Shown: in pieces, positions 36,801 to 49,099 of the stretch | Layout: the number at the start of each line of letters is the position of its first letter | Position numbering within the stretch: position 1 is the stretch's first letter | NCBI GenBank assembly: GCA_004352715.1 | Contig: SCFE01000067.1 | Span: 600,596-664,595 of the forward strand | DNA from: Hofstenia miamia | Lineage: Eukaryota > Xenacoelomorpha > Acoela | Length of the DNA stretch: 64,000 nt | Direction of reading: 5' to 3' | Position numbers and translations under genes: made by a program | Notes under the pieces: model-generated | Databases searched by the model: none | What the model was told of the DNA's origin: nothing | Seen by the model: the letters and a program-made list of their open reading frames with translations, nothing else

Positions 36801-39800
36801 AGAGAGATATTGCTTTTCACAGTTGAACAATCCGCTGATGAATACTGAAGGAGAATTTGAAAGATAAGATAAGGCAAAACTGAGGAAATAATTGAAGTAA
36901 TGTGCTCCTATATACACACAAAGCGCACTCACAATTCCATTTTTCTTTCATATTTAAAATACATTTCAATTAATTTATTAGACGTTTCTAAAAAAATTGA
37001 CCATCTACAAATGCCAGACTGATTAGAGAACAAAAGCTCAATGCCAACCTGCCTTAAATTTAAGGGAACGCACCACTTGAGAATGGTATACTTTTTCTTA
37101 ATGGGAATTCAATCTACAGTGAGGTAGCAATTGTATCACCACATAGTATTTTATATCACATATTGAGGAAAATCCTTAATTTTGTGCTGTAAATTGAGTG
37201 CGACCATAAATTCAATAAACTCTAAAAAAACTAATTAGTTTCAATTAGTAGTAACACTTTTGACAACTAGGAATAAATAAAGATATAGCATTCTCATCAT
37301 AATTTTTTGGTCAAATCTATATACTCTGAGAATTAAACTCCTCGTTTAACTATCTACGATGTTTGAAATCATTGAATAAATTGTCAAAATCAACCCAAAT
37401 TGTATGCCATGGAATTAAGCACCTCTTTATCCCACCATGCTTGATTGATTTACTATATTCAATTATAATACACACGGATTATGTATATTTAGTAAAACAT
37501 ATTTCATATAATATTTCTTTTCATTTGTTTAAGACTCTATATAGCATGGTTGAAATGGATCTTCTGTAGGCAACAGATGTTTTCTTTTAATTGTAAGAAC
37601 GTAGATCATAATAATTATGAAAAGTATAGCAATTAAAAATCAACCAGTTTCAGACATTATATGCTGACGTCTGGTAGTTAAAGTAATATATGGTATAGTA
37701 ATAAAATGAGCTTTATGTTCAAATGCATCAATGAATAGGTGCCAGAGCAACTCTTTAAACAGACTTTTTTGTGGATGCTTTAATTATTTTTATGTCGGAA
37801 AGCATATTAAATTGCCAAACAAATGTTTCATCTTTGAGCAAGGAAGAGTGCTTCATGAGCGCAAGTAAAATAGGCTTACTAGGAAGGGTCAAAAGATTGA
37901 TAAATTTAATATATTTATTATTTTAATATTCAGGCCTGTATATAGCATATAGCAATTTTTTTATATATTCAGTCTGTTATTGAAAGAAAATCGACCCGAA
38001 CTGTTAGTACCGGGCCAAACTCACAATAACCAATTGTATCAGTTTTCGAAAGATAATGTTTTATTGATTTTTAAAGAGTAGAAATACCTTAGTAGAACTT
38101 CTGAGGAATTCCAACTCATTTACAATACGAATCTGAGACTTTTAGCAATACAGTCAATCACAAGGCATATACTATTAAACTAACTAATGTCTGCTGATGC
38201 TAATTATTTAGGACCTGTGCTCTATAAGGGTGCATTCCTAAAGCGCAGCTAAATCAGCCAACAAAATCAAAACTAAATGCAACCTAATTATTCCAATGCT
38301 ATATACAGTATTGTGTAATTATAAGATTAATGGTAATCTCCTTAGCATTTTTTCAGAAATCGTTTTATCTAAGTGAGATAGAAATTTAAAGCATAAATAA
38401 AGGTAGTGACCTAAAATAGTGACCGTTGACCGCCTAACCACAAAGCAAAATTTTTAATTAAAACAGGTAATCAGAAAATTAGCAAACCAAAATGGGCACC
38501 GGTACTTTATTAGAGAAAAGCCTCCTTTAGACCTTTAAATAAGAGTCTTTGCGGCAGTTTTGACCCAGACCACCTATAATTTGTGATATTCATCGAAATG
38601 GAAAAAATTCACACTCAGATCTCGTCCCCTCCAATTTTCCGAATTTTTAAGTCTATGATTTAAGGTATACTATAAATATATATTTATTTAAATCTAATCA
38701 GTTTAAAGTAATGACCTTAAGTAATACTATTTGCTCTCATTATGTTAAAGGTACAAAAACAAGGACAACTAGAGTAACAGAACAGTGACCCAATACAATA
38801 GTGTAAAATGATATGTTAGTGGATGAAGTCAAAATAGCCTTTAGTTTTTTTAGAAGACTAGCTGCAGTGTTCTTTCTGTTTCACCCTCAACTGATATTCT
38901 AGAGCTCAGGTTCTTTCACATAGTCACAAATCACAACTCAAAATTTCCTCATTTAAGTTCCACTTAGAATGTTAATAATTGTTTTGAAGTTTTTTAGTTC
39001 CATTTTGGTCGATGGGTGAAAACAGAAAGATTCAAGGTTGAATATCACGATTAAATTTAGCTTAAAGCTATACAAAATTGAAATTCTTTAAAGTTTTACT
39101 TCATATTCAAGTAATGTACATTATTGTTTCAATCCGTGATAAATCGAAGTTTGCTCAATTTTTGCTCAAAATAAATGGTCGATGAAAGATTCTTAACGCT
39201 ATTAATCGAAATTGAACAGTCAGTTACCTGCAACCCGCTCTGCTTAACGAGTAGAAGGAAAATAAAATACATTCGAACGCTTCTAAATAATTCAAAAGAT
39301 TGAAAAAAGATTTTAAGGGATGCACAAAGTTATAGTGTGTTGCAGGTGGATTATTACTGTTCGGAAATGTGACAAGAATAACTTTCAAAAATTGAAAAGT
39401 ATTTTGTATTTTCCTCTGCTAAAAAGCAATATTTTTGAAAAATCTACATTTACTTTTGAATGTGGGAAGCGTTAAATTGAGTGAAATGCAATTAATTCAA
39501 CGTAAAAAATTGTTTTGACGCGAAAATGTGAAAATTGTAATTAATACAAATTTTGATTGTCTCAATAGCAGCAGATGAGTCATTTTCAAATGCGCGATAA
39601 ATACGAAGAGTAAAGTGAGTCTAATGTTTAGATGGGAATCGACTGAAAATGGGTGGAACTGAATTTTCAACACTTATTAGGCCACTATAGCATTTGACGG
39701 AACGATTTTGTCTAGCTCTATATATTAACAGCACAAATAAGAACGATATGCTTACGAGAAACATGTTAGTTGCTGGGTGAAAATATTATATTTGGGGATA

Positions 39801-40311
39801 ATGCGGGGCGAAATGAGACAGAGAACAAAGCGAAACAGATCCATATATTTTTTATTTGTGTCTGTCGAATCAACAATCCTATTCCACAGATTACCAGATT
39901 ATGTACTGCCCGCTTTCGCCATCGATCTATGCTGAAAATACATTTACATTTGTCCGAGTAGATATGATAAAGAACTAGTAGTACTACGTAATTTCTGTAA
40001 AAATTTCCAAGGTTGTTATTCTATAATTTAAATTACAGTTAGCACTATCTTTGAGCGGCTTCATGTCAATAAGTGTTTTAAGGAAGCTACAGAGATATTC
40101 TTTAAAATAAATTTAAAGTCTTAGTTTGTTTAGGTTTCCTTCGAAATTTTTTCTAAAAGTACCGCTGGTTCTTGAAATCAATAGAAGAAATCTAATGAAT
40201 ATCAAATAATTATAATTTAAATGCAAGCAATTCCTTGAACTGTTAGTTGAAAAACATAGTTGAAAAACAAATTATATCTTTAAAAATATCAAAAACAACA
40301 TTGATATCTTC
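33855..40311. other. A+T-rich DNA without a supported gene
   Basis: Only short frames occur. A patch at about 35980-36290 is less A+T-rich and carries CCATGCACC in opposite orientations near its two edges; its 70-codon minus frame is not recognised. It may be a repeat, but no clean terminal repeat or target duplication is seen. Confidence 0.4.
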
Positions 40312-40312
40312 T

Positions 40313-40359
<47 letters not shown>
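40312..40359. repeat. (GA)n microsatellite
   Basis: GA units with one GAAAGA interruption near the left end; the only long non-TA dinucleotide repeat in the window. Confidence 0.95.
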
Positions 40360-40362
<3 letters not shown>

Positions 40363-40397
40363 AAATACCCAATCATTATCAGATGTTAATGAGGATT

Positions 40398-40741
40398 AAG
40401 AATATTTCATTTGAAATGAAATGTATAAAAATTCTATTTCGATAGAAGGGTGGGTATCATTTAAGCATTTCTAGAGTACTTTATAAATTGTATGCCACTG
40501 TAAATATCTGAAAGATAGAGACTAATTAAATTAGCAGTGATGTATATTAGTAAATATTANNNNNNNNNNNNNNNNNNNNAAGAATATTTCATTTGAAATG
40601 AAATGTATAAAAATTCTATTTCGATAGAAGGGTGGGTATCATTTAAGCATTTCTAGAGTACTTTATAAATTGTATGCCACTGTAAATATCTGAAAGATAG
40701 AGACTAATTAAATTAGCAGTGATGTATATTAGTAAATATTA
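40398..40741. repeat. 162-bp direct repeat flanking a 20-N gap (assembly artefact)
   Basis: Bases 40398-40559 recur, apparently identical, at 40580-40741, and the Ns occupy 40560-40579. Exact identity right up to the gap on both sides indicates unmerged overlapping contig ends rather than a genomic duplication. Confidence 0.9.
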
Positions 40742-42876
40742 CACATGTGTATATATTTACTTCAATGTATAACTTCAAGAACTAATATAAGGTGAGACCT
40801 ATAGTACATTAGAACTCGAATAGGCAACATGCAAGAGATAAATTATAATTGTATAAGCCTTACATACTAGCAAAAGAATAGAAGCAAAAAGGTCAGACAT
40901 AGTAGTACATATAAAGTGAAAAGTATGACAAACGGTGATAGACATAACACTACCTAGGGACAGACATGTAAACAGCAAAGGAAAAAATGAGGTAGAAAAG
41001 TTCAAAAAAGTTTATAGAAGAAATAGAAAGATTGTGAAAATTTAAGCAATTCGATGTAGTCGCTGTACTGTCGCAGTTGCAGCATTAAGAGCAGTCAGCA
41101 TGAAACACAAGAACCACTTGGAGAAATGAGGCATCGTTGTTGGGAACAGCAAGAGTGTGAAGGAAAGCTATTCAACTTCTTGAATACTAGTAAGCTTCTT
41201 GAGTTAAGAGTCACACAAACGTCAAGTTGTTAGAATAAAAAATAAAATTAATGAAAGAAATCTAGCAATTTTGTAAAAATGGCCAACTTTATCTAATATA
41301 CGATAAGTATTATATTCTCAATTCAATGAAATTGGAAAACATGTGTAATATTTATAGAAGATTTCTAAATTGAAGTAAACTTGTAAAAATCCTTCGAAAA
41401 TGCATATTCATGTCTTCTACCTTAAAGAATTCAAAATTTAATGATACAAACATTCTATATTTACACTATAATTCTTAGCCATATTTGAATTGAAGGTGTT
41501 TGAAGTTTAATCCAATTTAATCTATGTGTCACCTTCTTGTAACATTAACGAAATTTAAACAACAAAGTGAGCATGTAATATTAAAGATCAGATTTTCTAT
41601 TTAAAATAATAAACTTGTTAAGTGTATATATTTATTAAATATGTGTAATTTAAAAGAACCATTAAAAGATAACATACTAAATACAAAAATATATTACAAC
41701 AATGGAACTACATTTGAAAATTATTGTAAATCAAATTACATGGAACATAGGAAACAAAGTTGCAGAAGAAAATATTTTAAGAAAAATGCATTCGTATTTG
41801 TACAAAAGTTCCTGTAATTGAAGATTTGATTATTTAGGGGCAATTGTCAAGGTCAATAATTAGCTTATCTCATTGTACCAAAAAAATTAATAAGTGTAGT
41901 GAATACAATAGAAAATATCTTTTTAAATTACTGCTTAAAATAAACATATGTCATATCAAAGAAAGTTTAAAAGTGTGTTTGAAACTTATTGCCATCATAA
42001 CTAACTAACCAATGACAATTACCACCAGCCTAAAACAGAAGGATATCGGGCCATAACCCGAAAGCTGGGTTACGGACATTGGAAAAGAGTAGAAAACAAT
42101 GTTTAATACACGTGCTTTGTTAATTGGAAAGGAAAACAGTTGCAATTAGTATGCAGATGTGAATTTAAGTGCAACAAAGACTCTAAATCCATTATTCTAT
42201 TTAATTTAACAGTAAAAAGGCAATGAAAGATACATACCGAATAGTAACTTAAGCAAAAGTCACACTGAATTTACTGGGACATTTTGAGACACTGTGTTTG
42301 AAACTGGCAAAAGCGCTATTTGAAGATATCGCAGAATTGGACGAAACAATTCAACGCGAGATGACGTAAGGCAACAAGTGAAACAACAATCACTTAAATA
42401 CTTGACTCCTGTATTTCTTATTGCATTCAATTGATCGTATGATTCAAGGATATTCTATTTTTTAATGCATTATATTTTACATTGTTTACTCTGTTTAACC
42501 TAAAATCAACCCCAATTGCCAATTTTAGACAATTACTTTTTATAGCATAAAGATGTACCTTCTGGTAAGAAATCAAAGTCTTTTCGTCGCATAGGGTCTG
42601 AATTGAAAAATTGAAGTTGGCGACCGTTGTATGTAACATTAGAAGTATACCATTAATCAGAGCTTTGTAACTTTGATAAAGTGTATTATTTTTCTTTAGT
42701 TATTTGATAAGAGTAGGCGGGTCAGAAAATTCGGCATTGATTTTTTGCATTTACTTCGCTGAATTAAGAATTAAAGTGAACGACCGCTGCAGACAAATTC
42801 AACGGATTGAGCCATTTTCTACCCACATCAAGCAGCACTATGAATGCAAAAATAGAATTTCTCTACATTAAGAAAG
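40742..42876. other. A+T-rich spacer, nothing recognised
   Basis: Short frames at 40799-41005 and 42427-42639 (both minus) have no motifs. A small palindrome near 42045-42075 pairs ATCGGGCCATAACCCG with CGGGTTACGG-like sequence; no function can be assigned. Confidence 0.4.
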
Positions 42877-43126
42877 TAGATTCATCAGAAATATTGCACA
42901 TTTTCGGCTCGAGTTATTCGTCAAGCTGTTAAATCAATAATATATATAATATATATNNNNNNNNNNNNNNNNNNNNNNNNNNNNNNNNNNNNNNNNNNNN
43001 NNNNNNNNNNNNNNNNNNNNNNNNNNNNNNNNNNNNNNNNNNNNNNNNNNNNNNNNNNNNNNNNNNNNTAGATTCATCAGAAATATTGCACATTTTCGGC
43101 TCGAGTTATTCGTCAAGCTGTTAAAT

Positions 43127-43140
<14 letters not shown>
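42877..43140. repeat. 72-bp direct repeat flanking a 112-N gap (assembly artefact)
   Basis: The sequence from TAGATTCATCAG to the start of the TA run occurs at 42877-42948 and again at 43069-43140, on either side of Ns at 42957-43068. The gap was probably opened by the TA microsatellite, so the true gap may be negative. Confidence 0.9.

Positions 43141-43162
<22 letters not shown>
43132..43162. repeat. (TA)n microsatellite
   Basis: About 15 units, lying about 100 bases left of a Tc1-like element. Confidence 0.95.
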
Positions 43163-43165
<3 letters not shown>

Positions 43166-43264
43166 GCATAGAATACAGTGGCAATTTTTTAGGGTTCTAG
43201 ACTATTTTGATTAGAGGCATTATAATTATTTTAGATAAATGTTGAAATATTTTGGGTAGATAAG

Positions 43265-44101
43265 TACAGTACTAGAAATATGTATTCGACCACCTTTATA
43301 TTTTTAATGAATAATGTATCTACGATTACTATTAAGTGTTACTTTGATTGAGAAGGGAAAATCTGTATATCTAATACCATAGAAGAAGTAGAATAGCAAT
43401 TGACAATTAATTTGTTATCAAAATTAGAAAACTTGTTGGAAAAATGTATTCGGCCACTTGCAAAATTTGCATAAATGAGCAAATCTGTAAAAAGCAAATT
43501 ATTTGACTTCTTTCCACATATTTTAGATGATTTAAACTCTGAAGATTATCCAAACTAGGTAAACAAGATGGCAGCCCCATCATCATGGAAGAAACTTTTC
43601 AATTTTTTTTGCGGTATAACATGGAGCACCATCCTGCTGATATATTGAATCACTTGTAGGGAGTGGCATATTAAAAGCAACGGAGAGTACAGTAGTATGA
43701 ATTATCTTGCGAAGATCACGCATCAGGAGTGCAACCCGTACCATTACAGACTTCGATTCATACTTCCTGGTATCTCAAGAATCTGAACCTGTGACTCGTC
43801 TGAAAATATAATATTAAACCAATGTTCAGACGAATTGTCTGACATCATCTTGGCCCACCTCAACCGATGTAGTTATTACTTTGAGGTTAAGAATGGCTTT
43901 CTGGGTGCTACGAAAGTCCCATCGAGTACTTCCTCTGGATTCCTCCTGAGATTCAAAGTAAACAGTAGTAATTATGTCTCCACATTGATGCATTCCTCTT
44001 CCTGCATTACCAAATCTAATTTAAAAAATACATTCTTGGCGTGCACTTCTTGCAAATATTATGACAATCATGGGTGACCGAATTCTTTTTCCAGTAATGT
44101 A
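43265..44101 (-). mobile_element. Decayed Tc1-like element, about 0.84 kb
   Basis: The left end begins TACAGTACTAGAAATATGTA and continues TTCGACCAC; the right end on the minus strand begins TACATTACTGGAAAAAGAAT and continues TCGGTCACC. A third copy of the core (TGTTGGAAAAATGTATTCGG) lies inside the left arm near 43436, giving an IR/DR-like arrangement on that side. TA dinucleotides border both ends. The transposase remnant between them reads on the minus strand. Confidence 0.8.
43530..43990 (-). pseudogene. Tc1-like transposase pseudogene
   Basis: Minus-strand pieces in Tc1 order are VAPRKPFLTSK, RLRWAKMMSDNSSEHW, FNIIFSDESQ (first catalytic Asp intact), then SIYQQDGAPCYTAKKIEKFL (second catalytic Asp intact), then LPSLDNLQSLNHLKYVER where the NPIENLW block with the third acidic residue should be. 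The region between the first two Asp blocks is shortened and carries stops, and frames shift at least twice. The N-terminal helix-turn-helix domains are missing. Confidence 0.85.
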
Positions 44102-44953
44102 CAAGGTATTTTATATATAGAAGTATTTGATAATTTGTATTGAATCAGAATCACTAATTTTTCTTAAATCCGTATGAATTTCAAAAGAGAGATTTATCTT
44201 GCAATCATTTGTATGCACTTAACTAAGCTATATTTATTTGCTTCCCCTCATGAGATAAACCTTCATTGCTAGTGATTGATATGTATAACTGGTGGTATCA
44301 CTGTTCGTAAAAATTTTTTCAAGCTTAAATACTCAAACCACATACATTAGTACGTAGCCTTTAAAACTCATGCATTATTTTTACAAGTTGTAATGGTTTC
44401 TACAAAATTTCTTAAACGCTCGAAACTCATAGAGAATCGTCTACTCTTTCATTTTCATTCTTAATTCGTGACATGTTTGTGATCAGGACCAGGCGCGAAG
44501 TCAGAATGCAACGTAGTTAACGCTAGTTTCTGCCGGTATGGATTTTAGATCTCTTTATTACCTGAAGACTAGGTTTTTGAAAAGTTTGAAACTTTTTCCA
44601 AAATTCGTTATTTCTCATTGAAAAATTGTTACTATATTTATCTACTTGAAACACAGGAATAATCTTTATCACAAATTTTTACCATAAAAGTCAAAGACTT
44701 TTACCCATAAATGTGTCCTCATCCCTGGATTCCTCAATTTCCAAATAGGCTTGAAATAATTTGTTTGAAAATGTTTAGAGCTACACCAAATGCTTAGCCC
44801 TTCTTTTGTTAATGAGGTAGTTCACACAATGTTAACGTTGTTTCAGAATATCATTTTGGAGTACAGCCTTTAGCAATATATTTTTTACTGATAAAAATTG
44901 GTGACGCTTTTGGTATGTTCTGACTATCCTCAAAGTCTTATGGATAAAGAAAT
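44102..44953. other. Spacer with an interspersed repeat
   Basis: Contains the first copy of the repeat listed at 44655-44775. A less A+T-rich patch near 44485-44545 could be an element end but has no partner. Confidence 0.4.
44655..44775 (+). repeat. Interspersed repeat, copy 1
   Basis: The run AATAATCTTTATCACAAATT, then ACCATA, TTTACCCATA and AATAGGCTTG recurs in the same order and spacing at about 52525-52640. The copies are clearly diverged, so they are old members of one dispersed family of unknown type. Confidence 0.6.
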
Positions 44954-45318
44954 CAGAGGTGGAATCGGGCTGAGATTTTAGAATCCGACCCGAACCCAAT
45001 TTGCTCAACCTGAACCCAAAATAATTCTATTAACGAAATTTCAACTTGACTTCAACCAGAATTTTTAAAATCATCAGGTGAAAAAAATGATTAAAAATTA
45101 TGTTCCAAAAACAATCTATAGTCACAAGTTGAAATGTCCTTGAGATGATACATATCTCAATGATAAATAATCACCATAAATTACAGCAGTTTTATATCTT
45201 ATCAAATTTTTTAAAAATCAGTTTATTCAACCCCAACTCAACCCGGTAGCTTTCAAAAAATTCAAACTGAATCCGGCCCGATCCATCCCTATCCAACCTG
45301 AACTCCATTCCACCTCTT
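44954..45318. mobile_element. hAT-like MITE, about 365 bp
   Basis: The left end begins CAGAGGTGGAATCGGGCTGA, and the right end on the minus strand begins AAGAGGTGGAATGGAGTTCA, close to the CAGAGGTG-type ends of hAT elements. The subterminal region repeats words such as GACCCGAACCC, CTCAACCCGG and CCGGCCCGATCC. Flanks are A-rich and no clean 8-bp duplication remains. Confidence 0.6.
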
Positions 45319-47132
45319 AAAAAAGACCCCAAAGTTGTCACATATTGCATTAAAGCCTCTAAATTAGAAAATATTTCTAATGTTAAGAAATTGTAAATAT
45401 TAAGAGCACACACACGACAGAGGCTGTCTTATAAATATTTAGAATTTTTATTTTCAGTGCACCTCATGAAAATCCAACCTATTCAAATGGAAATGTTGTA
45501 TTTGAGAGCACTTTGCAAACGATCGCATTTATGTTCACATTTTATCGTAAAATATTTCCCTAATTAAAAACGTCATTGAAAATGCCAATGCCAAACAGGA
45601 TTTTTTCGATATTTTTTAAAAGCCGCTATCAAGATTTCATTCTTACAATTATCTAGTTATTTTAGTATGCCTATTTCATTGCCATTATCATAATCAATTA
45701 AGGATTATAATGCAAAACATCAATACATTATATTATAGTTTTGGGCAGTCTATCAATATTTCCAAGTAATCTTGATGGAAACGCTTATATTGATTTAAAT
45801 AAAGAAATTTCATGCAACTGAAATTGATAAAATATTTCATAATGCAGTAATAAAAATGCCAAAATTATATTAAACTTATTTAATCATAGCAGAACAAATA
45901 TTGGGAAACCATCAAAAATTGGTGATTCAACAAAAAGTAATAACTGTCAAAGACAAATAATTTTTTATCATAATTTAATAATAATAGAGCTATTAGATAG
46001 AATATAAATAACTATAATCCCCTACATATTCAGTTTAATAGTGTTGTAATATCCATTTTTCTGAATTATTTGTATTTATAAAACAATGTCATTTCAATGT
46101 CTTAAACAACATATATTGTCTTCAAAATAAAGCTGATTTTATTGAAAGTTGGGCTTTTGCTTAAAATTCCATTAAGGTGTAAATCAAATCATCTGTTTCG
46201 AATTCTTTATTCCTTTATAAGTAGGTAGAATTTAATAAAATGCTTACGACACGCTTTCCTCTGTTGTACTAAGAGGTTAGCTCTGCCTGTCTATGATATG
46301 ATATTGTCTGATTTTATCACATCGTGGAGAATTATATATATATATATATATTGGCGCTAGATACATTGGTGATGCGCATGCATGACGCAAAGTATAAAGT
46401 ACTTATTTAGCGCCAATTTAAATGTAATATACAGAATTTTTTCACTCAGATTAAATAAAAATTGCATGTATTATTTACATTCATTATTTACAATATCTAA
46501 TCATAAAACATAGGCTTACTAAAATAACTACTTTCTTCACAACAACTGGTGACGGACGAAACATATAAGGATAAATTTAGAAAAAAAATATATATAGTTC
46601 TTTTTGCAAAATATCTATTTGATTTATAATAAATTGAAATTAATGAGTATTTGAATGTATGAATATATATATATATATAAGCATATGAAAGATTTACAAG
46701 AACTGCAATAACAAAATTAAAATCAATGCTCCTTCCTAAATACCAAGAACAGCTCTATTCTTACCTCTGAATTAGAAACTATTAGGAAGGGTTGAAATGT
46801 GATAATATCGAAGTACACATGAGAATAATTGATATATAAATTTATGCCATCTAGCGAAAGAAATAATAATTCTAAAATTCAACACTTTTAAAAAAAATTC
46901 CAACTAACGCCATTAGAAAAATACATATGATTATTTTTTGTTTAGTTCTTGCCACTCATGTGAAAAATTTTCACTACATTGCAACACTGCTGCAATAGCA
47001 ATCCCCATAACAAACAATATGACTAGGCCGAATGAATTAGTAAGAACAACCATTTAAGAAAACAACTGTATATAGTTGCAAAATAACAAGAAATTTTGAA
47101 TAAGTTAATTCACAATCATTATTTTCTGAGTT
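45319..47132. other. A+T-rich spacer
   Basis: Short TA runs at 46334-46350 and 46662-46679 and the inverted repeat at 46351-46416 are the only marks. Confidence 0.5.
46351..46416. repeat. Short perfect inverted repeat (TTGGCGCTA arms)
   Basis: TTGGCGCTA at 46351-46359 is mirrored by TAGCGCCAA at 46408-46416, around a loop of about 48 bases containing ATGCGCATGCAT. The left arm abuts a TA run. This could be a miniature transposon or a chance hairpin. Confidence 0.4.
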
Positions 47133-48772
47133 CATTTAGGCAAACACGAATTACTTCCGGTGCATTAAGGCTTAAGTGAATGCGATCTTTTAAAATACAT
47201 TTCCAACATTTCATTAACTCTTTTATTTTTGCGTAACTATAAATAAACTAGGAAATTTTTAATGTTTGAGACTTCAGTAAACAAGATCCAAAATCACTAA
47301 TTATAGAAGACATTAAATGCTTCAAATTGTAATGGTTGAAGTCGCCTTGCTGAAATTAAATTCAAATTTTATGCATTTATTCAAAAAGAACACGTTGGGA
47401 TTAATATCACGCTTTTTTCGAGATTAGGAAAGCAATCGGCAGCCAAATCCCTTTACATAAAACGATACATAATAAAAACTGAAAGCATTTATTTTATTAA
47501 ACAAGTCTTCTGGATCGAATTAATTTTGACGTAAATCCTAGTGACATTTAAGAGTAGTTTTCCAATAACTGACAGCTTAATATCCGTTTTAATTCAAAAC
47601 AAAATAAACTTTTCAAATGCTAATACGTCTATAAATTTAGTTGGATATGTTTCCGATTTAAACAACTAGTGGAACATATTTGTGAAATTCAAATATACAA
47701 CATTTGCATTTAGGTAATTGAAATAACGGATAAGCCTATTGTTATACGTCATACACGATTTACTGAAGGTAAATTAGAAAGATCTTTACAAAAATTTTTC
47801 TCTAATAGTTATACAAAAATTACTTAGCATGTTAAAGTGCTTGAGTGTATAAATTTAGTTAAAATTTTCTACATTTAACAAAAATGCTTAATTCTATAAA
47901 ATTTATTCAGGGATTTCTGTTTGAATAGCATCGCACATGTGAAATTCGCTCTTAGCCTTAGTGAAATAAAGGCATTTATTAACTAAAACTTTGATTGTTT
48001 CAAATGTTTTTTTAAAAAACAGAAAAAGATGTCTTCATGTTTTTTATTTAATAAAATAAGATTTGAGGCATAAATGATTCTTAGCTGATACTTAAATTTT
48101 TATGTAAAGCATTAGAATTTAGCTATTTGGCATTAGCATTGATTAAGTAAGACTAACTCTCTAATCAACAGATACATCTCACCAGAGTTGTTAACNCATT
48201 TAGGCAAACACGAATTACTTCCGGTGCATTAAGGCTTAAGTGAATGCGATCTTTTAAAATACATTTCCAACATTTCATTAACTCTTTTATTTTTGCGTAA
48301 CTATAAATAAACTAGGAAATTTTTAATGTTTGAGACTTCAGTAAACAAGATCCAAAATCACTAATTATAGAAGACATTAAATGCTTCAAATTGTAATGGT
48401 TGAAGTCGCCTTGCTGAAATTAAATTCAAATTTTATGCATTTATTCAAAAAGAACACGTTGGGATTAATATCACGCTTTTTTCGAGATTAGGAAAGCAAT
48501 CGGCAGCCAAATCCCTTTACATAAAACGATACATAATAAAAACTGAAAGCATTTATTTTATTAAACAAGTCTTCTGGATCGAATTAATTTTGACGTAAAT
48601 CCTAGTGACATTTAAGAGTAGTTTTCCAATAACTGACAGCTTAATATCCGTTTTAATTCAAAACAAAATAAACTTTTCAAATGCTAATACGTCTATAAAT
48701 TTAGTTGGATATGTTTCCGATTTAAACAACTAACTCTCTAATCAACAGATACATCTCACCAGAGTTGTTAAC
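47133..48772. repeat. Tandem duplication joined by one N, probable allele duplication
   Basis: Bases 47133-47668 recur without visible difference at 48197-48732. Bases 48152-48195, immediately before the single N at 48196, recur at 48729-48772. The second version therefore equals the first with 47669-48154 or so removed, with the 4-base word ACTA at both edges of the removed part. This is what two haplotypes placed end to end would look like. Confidence 0.85.
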
Positions 48773-49099
48773 GAGCCGAAATTCCCAAGTTTGACTCGGT
48801 TCTGCTCGCCACGTAAAATCTTTCAATGGGGCTCGCTTTAGCTCGATATCTTTTTTAACAATATTGTACTCAAAGAATTTTTTACATAGCTCTTCTTATT
48901 ATTTAATAAACATTTCTAAAATATGTTTAAGAGAAAAGCCTACTGAATGAAAAAATAAAAAAAGCTGTATAGGCCTAATCAAATTTACAAGAAGAACTGT
49001 AAATTTTCTTTGCTTAAAAATGGCTCGTTTTGGACTCGTTGTATATCCAATACTGTGCTCGAGCTTGGCTTAGCTCGGCTTGGTTAAGCTCGGCTCGTT
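48770..49099. mobile_element. MITE with AACGAGCCGA termini, about 330 bp
   Basis: AACGAGCCGA at 48770-48779 is repeated in inverted orientation at 49090-49099. Subterminal words GCTCG, GGCTCG and AGCTCGGCTTGG are reiterated, typical of hAT-type MITEs. Target duplication is not clear. The neighbouring duplication ends at this left terminus, so the repeat may have contributed to the assembly break. Confidence 0.6.
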
